DNA of 64,000 nucleotides, taken from positions 5,134,795-5,198,794 of the forward strand of contig OW203744.1 of NCBI GenBank assembly GCA_934045075.1, read 5' to 3'. The notes beneath the pieces are model-generated. The model did not search any database. It was not told the origin of the DNA and saw only the letters and a program-made list of their open reading frames with translations. Of the stretch, positions 32,304-44,500 are shown one piece after another (position 1 is the first letter of the stretch; every line of letters begins with the position of its first letter). The translations under genes and the position numbers were made by a program. Source of the stretch: Yponomeuta sedellus. Taxonomy: Eukaryota; Arthropoda; Insecta; Lepidoptera; Yponomeutidae.

Positions 32304-32394
32304 TAGTTTATAATATAAACATAAAACTTGGTAAAAAACTTTTGTACCTAGTCGGGTCTATTTCAAGTTATGTAAAGTAATACTCGTAATCCAA

Positions 32395-32675
32395 AAAATT
32401 AAGGAAAAATATATTGGGAATGCGAGTGGAAGGGCTGGTAAGGGACGTCCCAGACGGACTTACATCGACCAAATAGTGGGGATCGACCAAATAGGAGGGA
32501 TGTATTAGCAAAGGGAAAGATAAAAAGTACCCGGAACCGGCGTGCGTGCATGCAACGACTTATGAACGTTGATGAAGCGAAGGTGATCTGTCAGGATCGT
32601 GGCAAGTGGCAGTCCCTGGTCTTTGCCTACCCCTCTGGGATACAGGCGTGAGGTTATGTATGTACGTATGTAAGG
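32395..32675 (+). repeat. LINE 3'-end fragment
   Basis: GAGTGGAAGGGCTGGTAAGG, GACCAAATAGGAGGGATGTA, GATGAAGCGAAGGTGATCTG, GGCAAGTGGCAGTCCCTGGT, CTCTGGGATACAGGCGTGAG and a TATGTATGTACG tail. This is the most complete copy, with 63275-63535. The inverted or truncated ones are at 2840, 29055, 34230, 34804 and 36795. Confidence 0.65.
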
Positions 32676-32678
32676 AAA

Positions 32679-32731
32679 TCTCAAATGGGTGACGTACCTA
32701 ATTTTAAATTAGGTACGTCACCCATTTGAGA
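32679..32731. repeat. perfect 53-nt palindrome
   Basis: TCTCAAATGGGTGACGTACC... pairs over 26 bp on each side of a single central base. It follows the tail of the LINE fragment directly. There are no mismatches. Confidence 0.9.
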
Positions 32732-32919
32732 AATAATGGTGTAAAGAGGTTTGCACCGTTACAAGTGAAACCAGTATAACGACCTTGTACATTATACAAG
32801 CTGAAATATGGTTTGAAAACCGCGGTTATGTAATTAGTAACTGAAAATGCCATTCATCGGCTTAGCAGGCGATTTTTTTCCTGACGGACTTTAATTTGGT
32901 TGCGGATATTTTATTTGAA

Positions 32920-33235
32920 AGCACTCGTGGCCTAGTCGAACCGAGTGATTGGAATCACTCACTGGAGTTAAGCAACAACAGGCATTTTTCCGAGCGTTTC
33001 CGTGCATCGCAAGGCACGTTAAACCGTTGATGCCGGCTGCTAATGTGTGTATGTGTGACAGTCGTTAAGCCATGTAAGAGGCTTTATGAGCGGCTTGATA
33101 ACTTCTGACAGTTTGACCCGCCACTGTCCTACAATCCTCCACCAACCCGGACTTGGCCCCCGTAGTGGAGTATGGCCTAAACTTTCTGCGATACAGGAAA
33201 AGACCCGTGCCCCAGCAGTGGGACATACAAAGACT
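32920..33235 (+). repeat. 5S rRNA-derived SINE
   Basis: CACTCGTGGCCTAGTCGAAC, GGAGTTAAGCAACAACAGGC, then GGCGGCTTGATAACTTCTGA... CCAACCCGGACTTGGCCCCC ... CCCCAGCAGTGGGACATAC. The GTTAAGCAAC block matches 5S rRNA; part of the C box (GGATGGGTGACC) is deleted here. Confidence 0.75.
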
Positions 33236-33282
33236 TACCTACATATCGCTATCGACTGATTTGTATAAGGAACAATTTTTTA

Positions 33283-33445
33283 ATAACCTATTTAAAGGCT
33301 AAAAAAATCACCCATGCCGGGACTCGAACCCTGGCTAACCTAGCCAGAGGTCGCGGGTTCGAGTCCCGGCATGGGTGGAATTATTGGCCCCTAAATGTTT
33401 TCAAAAAAATTGTCCTTAGCACGGGTTAGTGCATAAAAAAAAGAA
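33283..33445. repeat. tRNA-SINE palindrome (family C)
   Basis: CACCCATGCCGGGACTCGAA runs into CCTGGCTAACC, then TAGCCAGAGGTCGCGGGTTC and GAGTCCCGGCATGGGTGGAA. The arms are about 40-60 bp, with the CTTAGCACGGGTTAGTGCAT tail after. Same design as 19414-19585, with a short deletion in one arm. Confidence 0.8.
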
Positions 33446-33547
33446 TATACTCGTAATAATTGTTTTAGGAATGCGATTTTTTTTACACCTTCATTATAAT
33501 ATATTTTCCATATCACTGTCAATTTTAATGTTCTGGTTTTTTTCCAC

Positions 33548-33853
33548 TTAGCTGTGAAAATATCTTATTGGTACACATACTAGTCTTATTACTACGAGTA
33601 TTGTAAGAATATTGTGAGTGTTACGTATATGTAAACTGTTTATGTTCCTAATAAAGAAAATAAAAAATATCACACTGATTTTTTCGGAAAAAATCGCGCG
33701 GTTTAAAATCTGATCGGTCATGGGTGGTAAGCCTAAAACGAAACTATCCTTGTATGGGAATTCCCCAGCATCGTGTGAAGCCTTCTTATATAATTTGCAA
33801 CCTTTGCACTCTGCACAGTGTTCGATATGAACAGTCGACAGGACATTCAACAT
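33548..33853 (-). other. unassigned 101-codon open frame with CxxC motifs
   Basis: An ATG-started open frame on the minus strand reads VHIEHCAECKGCKLYKKASH near its start, then a lysine/aromatic-rich and finally hydrophobic tail. IEHCxxC recalls the redox motif of the selenoprotein H/W (Rdx) family, but the KGC insertion and the rest do not fit clearly. It could be a decayed retrocopy or a chance frame. No neighbouring exons were seen. Confidence 0.25.
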
Positions 33854-35423
33854 TTACGTTTTAGGCTTTGCACCGTTCTTATGTTATGGGCGTAGAGTCG
33901 CTTTTTGGTTGTCTAAGTAAATAAGTGATCACGTGTGCTGTATTATACCCCAGTCAAAATTGGGTCGAACCGCGCATGCGTCGTGAACTGATCAGCTGAT
34001 GTTTTGTCAATAAAAAGGAAAACATCTGTTTTTCCGGTAGTTTTCTTTTCTTGCTATATCAATTATTATACGTTTCAGATATTCTTTTGTTTTGTTTCAT
34101 CATGCGTTTAGATATTTTTTATTTAGGTACTTACTTACGTGGCTACTAACTTACTTAAGAAAGAATTGAGCATTTTTTATGCTTTAAAAAGGACATGCAG
34201 TTATTAGTGTTGATGAGGGGAATGAGGTCAGCATAGGAGTGGCAAACTATGGTCTCTGTCTACCCCTTTGGGATACAGACGTGAGTTTTTGTGCGCATAT
34301 AATGTACTTCCCTATTTTTTGTTTAAAATTGCGGTTTACAGGCAAGTTTCACTTTTTTCCCGTTCGTCTAAATCACCGCCTTCATCTAGAGGCTGAAAGT
34401 AGATATTTTCGCGTGCCCTTGTGACGTCACCCCAAACGTCTCGACCTTGGGTTGCCAGGAAAAAAAATATTACAACTTCATGGGATTTCGGGGACTTGTA
34501 AATTATCTTTTTATTTTACTTTCCAAATAACACAATACAAAAAATACAATTTTAGTTTGTACTACTGTAATTGAAAATCAATCCATGCCACAAGCCATAT
34601 TTCAACTTCTTACAAAATGCTGCTTTTTAGCTATAATAAAATACAGTCGACAGCACATTAACATTTACTGACGCACTCTATACTTGATTGCAATACGGAC
34701 GAATTTACAACTGAAATGAAATGGTGAAGATGCTGTCGACTGTACATAAACGAATATAAATTATGGGGGAAGGTTATATGACAGTATAAAAAATATTTGC
34801 GAATCGTGGCAAGTGGCAGTCCCTGGTCTCTACCTACCCCTCTGGGATACAGGCGTGAGGTTATGTATGTATGTAAAAAATATTTGTTAAAATAAAATTA
34901 AACTTTTGCATAAAGAGTTTCATTTTATTTTGACACCAAAAAATTATGGGTCCCGTTTAAATGCTCTTTATAAATGATGGAAATAACTTCAAAAATAATG
35001 CCTCTAACATAAATAATGCTAGTTTGCGCTGTGAAAAAAATGTTACGCTTTTATGAAGTAAACCCCATATGATATAAATATATCTGACTTTATAAAGAGA
35101 AATTATTTTGTAGTATTTTGTGAAGATAACAATTTCAATTATTTGGTAGCTTTTTACAAAAATTTTTTTTATATTTCACTATAAAACAAAGCTTAAATTC
35201 CTAATCGGGCTAGAAATAAGTTATACATTGGAAACCTCTAATTTAAAGTACATTTAAATACACCCCAAAGAATCCGCCTAACCGCCTGCGTTATTGCGCG
35301 GGCTATTTTTAAACCTGCACCTGGCAACCCAGCCGTCGGCAGTCGATACCGCGCACGGGAACGGGAGAGTCGTTCGTTTCGTAGCTTTTTTCACAATCGA
35401 AAAAGACAAGTGTTCCTCGCAAA
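33854..35423. other. upstream region of GMP reductase
   Basis: AT-rich with two short LINE 3' pieces (about 34225-34280 and 34804-34870, both with CCCCTCTGGGATACAG-type motifs or relatives). The last 140 bp (about 35285-35423) is more GC-rich (CCGCGCACGGGAACGGGAGA) and probably contains the promoter and 5' UTR. No TATA box was assigned. Confidence 0.45.
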
Positions 35424-35510
35424 ATGCCTAATATTATAAATGAATTAAAACTGGACTTCAAGGATGTGCTACTAAGGCCCAAAAGGAGTACTCTGAAGAG
35501 CAGGAACGAT
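35424..35510 (+). CDS. GMPR: GMP reductase exon 1
   Basis: ATG (context CAAAATGC) to the GTAAGT donor at 35511, 29 codons, phase 0. Encodes MPNIINELKLDFKDVLLRPK and so on. Confidence 0.92.
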
Positions 35511-38500
35511 GTAAGTATTTGTTTGTTTTGGGTGTCACTGAAATTACTTTGCTGAAAGATCAAGGCTGAAAACGGTACAGACTGAATGCACCTAATGGAC
35601 AATTTCACTGTGGCGTAACTTTCTGCGAGATAATTGACGTATTGTCACACAAAACGACTGAGCGAACGTAAACTAATAAACGTATTATAGACTACTGTTT
35701 ACGACATAATTATCTTTTTATGCTTTAGTTTTCTTTTTATAGATTAGAATAGAATAGAAAATGTTTTATTGCATGCATATTTGTACAAAGGCGAGCTTGA
35801 GTATTTTCTTCCAGCTAGCCTTGGGTTATGTGGAAAGTGGTGCGGGTAGTGCCTGCACCACTATCCACATAACTATCCACCACACTATTATCCATTTTAT
35901 AGATATTATTTTTGATGTATACATATTGTCACTTTTTTAAATTTATTTGTTTGTTAAACTTTATTGCACAATGAAAAGGTTATTAAAAGTAAAACTCAAA
36001 GAACAGGTTTATGATAAAAATTACGTGCAAAGGAGGACTTATTTAAAAGAAATTTCTTCCAGCCAGCCTAGAAATTTCTGAGTGTTAGTTAAATTTAGTT
36101 TGTTCTAGTTCTTCTTATGTCTATTATATCAATGTCTAGTATGAATAAACAGTTGTAGTGTTTCAAATCATGCAAAATTTTATTTAACTTTATTGATAGA
36201 AAAGTAACGGCGCCTATACGGTCTTCAACAAACTACCTTTAAGTAAAGAGTTCTTTTGAGAGTTCTTATTTCCAAGTTCCATTTTATAAGTTTTGGAACA
36301 ATCCTCAAAATGCGAAAAGTTTTTTTTTATCTTCCTCGTTTTATTGAAACTGTTATCTGGAATTTTGTTTTCCTTTATCCGGGCTTGCAGGGAATGAGGC
36401 TACTGTCTCGTTCTCTATATTAATTTTATTATTTTAGTTGGCTTTCAGCATATCTTGGGGTGCTCTTCTTTTCAGCCTGTTGAAGGTAACTGGGTTTGTC
36501 ATCAGTTTTGATGCCAAGGCATTTGGGTTGTTACTCAGCGAAAAGATAACACTTAGGATTATCCGCAAATAGGGGAAGGGCAAAATAGTAATATAATAAT
36601 AATAACCTCCCCACACCACACGATCACTCGACCTGGTCCCAAACTAGGATACCCTGTACTATGGTAACCAGGCAAGGACGTCACAAACATGAAAATGCAA
36701 ATGGACGGCGGCTCCAGTAGGGATCGAACTCACGACCTCTGTCTTTGGAAGCAAGCGCCTTAACGGCTAGACCTACGAGTCTAAAGTTTTTTGTCAAGTG
36801 CCAAACCCTTTGCCCACCCCTCTGGGATACAGGCGTGAGTTTATGTAACGTAGTGACTATCTCTTATGATATCTAAACTAATACCTACTGATATCAGCAT
36901 CAAAAATGTAACGTCAGCTTGTAAGATGTACCTGACTTTTATGAAACTAGCTGTGCCCCGCGGTGTTATCTATTTTTCCAAGCGAATAAGATATTTTCTA
37001 TTTCTTATACTCGGAAAGTAGTGTTGTTTTGACCTGATTATTTGGTGGAAAATGCTGCTTCCCACCATAGGGAGGTAAAAACTCATACAGTTTACTTCCC
37101 ACCTAAGGGCTGGAGTAAACTTTAAAAATCAGCTGTGAAGAGTTTTATGTAATAAGTAGCTGAGATAATTTAGGCTTTTAAAAAAAAATAACTAAAAAAA
37201 ATACTGCGGCCATGTGAGTTTCTAAACAGCCAGTGTGAACTTAGCGCAAACTTGAGGCGTTTTCAAAAAAAAAAAAACTAGTTCCACAACACTTACTAGA
37301 TGGCGTGAAAGTCACGAAAATTTATGTGTCAAATCAATCCGACAAAACATTTTTTGTAAAAAGGATGCCAAGACACAAGCTCATGATATGATAATAATAT
37401 GCGTACAGTTTAAAAAGATATCAGAACTCATGATGAGCCAAGCCCCCAATTTTACAAGGCACGCATTCATACAAGCCCTATACAAACCCTAACTCTATCA
37501 ATGTTACATAATTTTATTATAATTTTAACACCTTAGCATAATAATATGACTTGGCCCATACGCGGCCGTCGCACAGACTCTTCTATGGTCTTAATTAAGG
37601 AAAGAAATTAGGTATTGTAAAACGGCCATGTCCTATTTTTTACCATGATTGGTAAAACTAGGGCTTGTCTTGTCATCCTTTACATGAAATGTTTTTTTTG
37701 GATTTTTTTTGTAGGATGGTTTGTTTATTCGAGCTATGTAAAATCCCATACAAAAATGTTCGTCGATTTCTGATTTTTTCTAGTAATCTGACCTAATTTG
37801 GCCCCATACACTTTCTATCCCTATCAACAGCAAAATTAGATGGCATGATGTAGGATTGGTAATACGAAACACTTCAAGAAGACGTAGGTCATCTAAACAA
37901 CTACATGGTCGCAATAAAGTTATGAATTATTAGTTAGTGCCATACTCATCTTCTGCGCGTCTTGGCGAGAGCACTCCCGTGCCCCTAGAAGAGTGCACAG
38001 ACTAAGTAGGAGTAGGAGATACTGTGTTTGTATTAGCAAGTTTTTACTTTGGTTTCGATACTTGTAAATTAGGAAGTTTCTTTTTAGGAGTATAATAATG
38101 CCTATCTGTGCCGTTGTGACGTGCAAAAATACAGGAGTTCATACATTCCCCAGTACCAATGAAACCCTGAAGCGACAGTGGATCAAAGCAACCAGAGTAG
38201 ATGTAAATCGTAAAATTTGATGGAACATGCGTAAACATTCATGTGTTTGTTCGGATCATTTCACCCCAAACGATTATAGGACACGTAAGTACGAATTTCT
38301 TCGTTTAAGTTCAGTAAAATTTAACTCACTTTCTCAGTATCAAGAGCAGAAAGGAAATGAAAAATCACAAAATGCAAACAGAACGGTCGACCAAACCAAC
38401 ACCTGCGTCAATTTAAATACTCTTTGGCGTCAAGAAGCGTGCGGTCACAACCACAGATTAAATGAAAAATGCTACGTTGATGACAGAACTATTTTCGCCA

Positions 38501-41500
38501 ACTAAGCGCCATCTATTGAGTTTTTGTGTTATTAACTTTTTTTTTCTTCTGAAAACATTTAAAATTTAAAAAGTAGATTTATATTGGCGGGTACTAATCT
38601 GTTATAGTATCTGTGACGGGATTCAAAAAAATAGGTAATAATCTTTTATGCTAAGATTTGAATTATTAAAAATGAGTTTTTATTTTCCTCATTTTCTAAA
38701 TGAAAAGTAGAGTGTTTAACACGGGTAAAAGAATCAATCAAAAGAATCAATAAATAGGCTTGTAAAACAAACTAATTAAAAAAAATGCTGCGGCCATGTG
38801 AGTTTCTAAACAGCCAGTGTGAACTTAGCGCAAACTTCTTTAGGCGGAATAAGCCGCACCAATTACGCGGTGAGTTCCATATTTAAAAAGTCGATTTATA
38901 TTGGCGGGTACTAATCTGTTATAGTATCTGTGACGGGATTCAAAAAAATAGGTAATAATCTTTTATGCTAAGATTTGAATTATTAAAAATGAGTTTTTAT
39001 TTTCCTCATTTTCTAAATGAAAAGTAGAGTGTTTAACACGGGTAAAAGAATCAATCAAAAGAATCAATAAATAGGCTTGTAAAACAAACTAATTAAAAAA
39101 ATTGCTGCGGCCATGTGAGTTTCTAAACAGCCAGTGTGAACTTAGCGCAAACTTCTTTAAGCGGAATAAGCCGCACCAATTACGCGGTGAGTTCCATATT
39201 TAAAATTTAAAAAGTCGATTTATATTGGCGGGTACTAATCTGTTATAGTATCTGTGACGGGATTCAAAAAAATAGGTAATAATATTTTATGCTAAGATTT
39301 GAATTATTAAAAATGAGTTTTTATTTTCCTCATATTCGAAATGAAAAGTAGAGTGTTTAACACGGGTAAAAGAATCAATTCCTACTCGAACTATAGCCGT
39401 CTAAATACCTCGGGAATTGATTCTTTCTACATTTAACAATGTACTAATCCCGCAGTAAAACGTAGTCTATGTTGTGTTAATCCAGGGTGTCAGCTTACTC
39501 CATACCAAATTTTATTAAAATCACTTCAGCCGTTCAGACGTGAAGAAGAGTAATTAGGCGTTATATTTACGTTACATTGCGGCAGTCTAAGCATATGATC
39601 TAATAAATTTTGTTAAGTATATTCCATAGCACTGTTATAGGTAAAATAAAATTGTTTATTCCGTATTTTTACATCTAATTATATTGTTTTGTAATTACAT
39701 GCTTAAAAGTGAAAAATTTAATTCCATAATACAGTTAATACGAGTACAATAATTGTATTAACTGTATTATGGAATTTATTATATCTTTTTATCTTCTATT
39801 AGTATTAATAGATATATGAAAGCTAACTGAAATCGATTTTACATTTCAGCCTAACATGGCCGCGGTTATCGTGACTGCCAGCAATCAAGCTATATTCCTT
39901 CAGTCGATTTGCTTACTCAATCTGCTCTACCATGACAATTGAAGGTGTAAACAGTGTCTATTCATTGTAGAATTCAATCTGATGAGTGGGCTAACTTGCG
40001 TTTAATACAAGTAGGTACTGAGAATAACAACACTAAGGGCTGATCTTTCAATCCTCATTTAAAACTTATTCGACGAATATCGTATTAAACAACCCTTTCA
40101 AAAATGTGTTGTAATTGCCTTTGTTTTGTTATTTCAGGGTGACATTTTTATATTATTGTGTTATACACGGATAAGTTTTATCCGAGGATTGAAAAATAGC
40201 CCTAAAGTAAGTACACAATTTTTGTTATACCTGACTAGATAAAATACATCAAAGTTAAACTACATAGACTGCAAAAACTCTTTACAATAACCTAAGCACT
40301 ATATAGACTAAATACTAATACAAATTAAATTAAAAACATAGTAAATAATAAATAAATATATTTAGATAGCTCAAAGTTATGGTAGAGATGAATAGTTCTT
40401 TTTCAACTGCTTCTTAAATGTACCAATGGTGGGACTAACGCAATTTTTTTTATCTCTTTTGCAAGTGGTTAAAATAAATACGACGACTTTTCAATAGAAT
40501 CAGTGTTTATACAATAGCGTGTTGCTTGCGCAAATATTTTTACAAGAAGAAAAACAAAAGACGATTTGTAGAAAAAGAATAAATTTCAAGTAGCAAGAAG
40601 GTTGCATACTTTTTGCAGGCAGAAACAGTACACAATTTAATTTGTGTCTGTCCAGAAACGCACATAGATGTGATAAAGAACAAGTTAACTGTTTGTAGCT
40701 GGTAACTAAATTTGTCCTCAGCACGGGTTAGTGCATTAAAAAGAATATACGTTTATTTTTTATCTAATCTCCATCCAAGGACAGGATTTGGAAAACAGTA
40801 AAGTGACGACAGTTCGATCTTAAGTTGCTTCGGGGTGCTAAATAGCGCCACTAATGGAAAAAAATCATAACTTGTGTTTTAATACGTGTTCATTTGAAAG
40901 TGAACAAGAGAAATCTTATTGACTGTGACAACTATTTTTAGAACCCACAGTCTAAAACCTAGAATCAATAACCAAGGACTTTAATCACTTTCCGCCAGAG
41001 CGGCCGTTTTTAGCGGAAATCGATTAAAATGCTATTCCATTGATCATAGGTTCAAATAATAGTTATCACAGTTTTTAAAATTTCTCATATTCACTTTAAG
41101 ATAAACACGAATTATTGAATAAGTTATGATTTTTTTTCCATTGGTCGCTAGTTAGCGCTCCGAAACGCCTAACATAGTTTTTTTCACAGAGAGAGTTAGT
41201 TTAGCCCTTAATCTGGTTTAGTGTTAGTATATTTTTTTCATTTAGACTTTATTTCAAAGGCAACCATTATGCTACTACCAGGTAAAGGATTAATTACCGC
41301 AGAATGGCAATTTCTAACGTTGAGGTGTGTTAACGCGGACACTAAGGATTCCTCAAGATGTTATCCTTCACAGTCACAAGTGGTACTTCTCGACATACAA
41401 ATTACGAACATGAAACAAAGACCTTGGTACATGCCACGAGAGGAACCCACGTTGCCGAATGTTCTACGAAGGCTGAGTACTACCGTCCCTGCATTACCGT

Positions 41501-44500
41501 CTGGTGACGCCAAAGCTAGCAGATTTAAATTTTAGTGGACTGTATAGCGGAATTAGATAAATATTAACGTGTCTCGCAAATGAAAACGGAGCAGAAGGGA
41601 AAGAGAAGGACTCATGCACATACCTCAAGTTCTCAGCGGTGATGGCCTGAAGCAGGCAGCGAAGGTCCTGCGGTTTAGCGGTCCAGATGATGTAATCCAA
41701 ATTGGCACTTGATCACAAGGGGGCCCCCTGCAGCAGTTTCCTTTAAGGTTCACGTGCGGTAGATTTAGCTTTGGGTATCACCACAATTGAAGGAAAAAAA
41801 ATACACGGACTAACGTCCTGTAGCGGTGCGGAGCGGCGAAAAAGTAGTGTATTTGGCGGCTTCGTTTAATTTTCGTTGACATTCGTGTGTGCGAGCAAGA
41901 AGGTGACACTCTGTTCGGCTCTCTTGCCTCTTGCTTTTGGCTATATGTAAATGTGCACGAGGGAAAGGGATGGGAGATGGAAACTGCGAGAAAGTATTGA
42001 AATAATTTATAATTATAAGCGATTGCCAATAGATGGCTTTACTGGTTGGAACGAAAAGACGCGTACGTAGTTGGCGTTACCATACACCCCCCCTTAAAGG
42101 GTCACCTTTAAGAAACTACCATAATGATAGATAGATCCATTATTTAATAACAATTTACTTGCATACAATGACAGCGAATGCAAGAAATAATGCGAAATTA
42201 TATGAGATACTAACTAAAATAATACAGCTTAATTAAATGAGTAGATGTGGTCCTATACCTGGTCTACTGAGTTGGGAGAGGACATAAGCGAACGACAGGA
42301 CGTAGGTAAGACCCCTTAGCCGTCTTCACGGTTGCGACACGTATTATACCATCCTTCGAAGGATGAACTTCCTCGACAATAGCTAATGGCCAAGCGAGTG
42401 GAGGTACATTGTCGGTCATAATAACGACGACAGTGCCAGGTGTAACAGGAAGAGAAGGGGTATTCCACTTCTGTCTAGATTGTAATCCATGTAAATACTC
42501 TACTCTCCATCGCTCCCAGAACGACTGAACCAACTTATCTAACAAAGAATGCCTATGTAAAATGTTCATATTATCTGATTCTACATGAGGCGCGGGCAAT
42601 GAAAGTAGAGGAGAGGTATGCAAAAAATGACTCGGAGTAAGTGCTGTTGGCTCTGCCGGATCAGGACTCAGGACTGTGAGCGGGCATGAGTTTAGCAGGC
42701 ACTCAATCTGTATAAGTACCGTTATCAATTCCTCATAAGACAAGAGCTGCTGACCACGGTGGATTTACGACGCGGCAGTAACTTTACCACGCGGAAAATA
42801 TAAACAATCACTCGTAAGAGTTTATCCCACGATGACGTGCGTTGAGCGAGTTCATAGATAACAGAGTCCTCAACTGCTGTTACTATGGCGTGTGTAAGAA
42901 CCTTTTGTTCAGGAATATCATCAGCGGGGGAAAGATTAATTTCATTTATGGGCCACTGTGACCGGTTTAAAGACAACCAAGTCGGCCCGTAGAGCCACAG
43001 TGGGTGCGAAATAAGCTTATGTGGAGTAACACTGCGAGACAAACAATCGGCGGGGTTTTCCACTACTGACACGTGGTGAAAACTTTCTACAAAATATTGG
43101 TACGGAACCACTTATCCGTCCAAGCGGAACCCTAACGCAAGCTGGTGCGAAAAGGCGCGAAACAAAAATAAAATGTATATCACATAAATATTTATGGGTA
43201 CGGAACCAATTTCCCAACCATGCGGAACCCTAGCATTTGTACTAAACGGAAGGAAAAGAAATTTAATACTTAAGTAAATAACTTAAAGTAAACAATAGGT
43301 TCAGAATTACTTTCCGACCACGCGATATCCTATAGAAAACCAGTAGGTATAAAGGACGTACACAAAATATTAAATACCTAGATATAAATAGGTATGTAAG
43401 ATTACTTAAGTATGTAAACAAACTAATTACCACACGTAAGCTGGTACGTTGGTGCGCGATGCGAAAGAAGAATTTTTTTTTTCTAAATAGTATTAAGAAA
43501 ATACTAGCGGAACCCTAACACAAACGTAGGTGCGAACGGAAAAAACCAAAAAAGCAATTCGAATAACTTACGAAATGCAAAATATGCACGAATGGAAATA
43601 ACTTATCCAGTCGTACAAACCTAGCGCAAGTGTTGGGTGCGGTGTAAACAAGTCATCTAAGTGGGTAGGTACCTAACTAAACTTCTCCGATAAGAAACAA
43701 AGAAAGTTCAACTTAGACAAAATGAATGCGAGCGGTAATTCAATTAAATTTTAATAATTTATTTCCGATTGACTTTCCTAATTCGATTTTAAACTCTCTT
43801 TCTCGGACGCCGTTTAAAGGCTATTTTAAAGTTTTACGTCATTTCAATAACTTGTATTAAAAAAATGTTTATTCCATTCCAAAACACATAAAATACAGAG
43901 GCTGGACCCTCCTCGGTCTGACACAGGTATTTGTTTACTTAACTACTAGCTAGTATTTCTATACTTAGCTACGAGCTAAGTATAGATATACCTGTGCCAA
44001 AAGGACACGCTCTTCCACAAATACACATACAATAATTGAAATCCTATTTAGAGGCTAAAAATTCCACCCATGCCGGGATTCGAACCCGCGACCTCAGGCT
44101 ATCCGTGCCAGCGCTCTATCCAACTGAGCTAATGGGCGACTCACCGGCATCAGTGAAATTTCGAACCTCTTTACACTATTGATAGTGACATGACTGATAG
44201 CTGAAAAAAGCTATCAGTCATGTCACTATCAATTTCAAGGTCTACCGTCAAGTGGCCGCTCCTGTCGAAATGTACAATACATTCGGTTGCTATTAGTTTT
44301 ACCGGTTTGCACCGGGATTAGAATCCGGTACCGCCTCCTCGTAGTCACGAGACGAGTTCATGGTTGCTCGTTATTGGTATATAACTAGGGTGCTCTCTTC
44401 CACGTAAGCGCTCGTGGCCTAGGCGAACCGAGTGATTGGAATCAATCACTTGGTTAAACAACAACAGGCGCGGTCAGGTACAGGATGGGTGAGCGTCCCA

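Larger units (their letters stand above)
30633..32394. other. region downstream of gene B
   Basis: Contains a (GA)n microsatellite at 31020-31075 and the foldback at 31889-32303. Open frame 31788-31988 lies on the edge of that foldback. No gene seen. Confidence 0.5.

Noticed and set aside
38556..39440. CRISPR-like array
   Set aside because: Three units of about 320 bp with no short repeat/spacer alternation, in a eukaryotic genome.
41221..41535. 104-codon plus-strand open frame
   Set aside because: It begins with GTG, has no recognisable domain and lies between transposon remnants.
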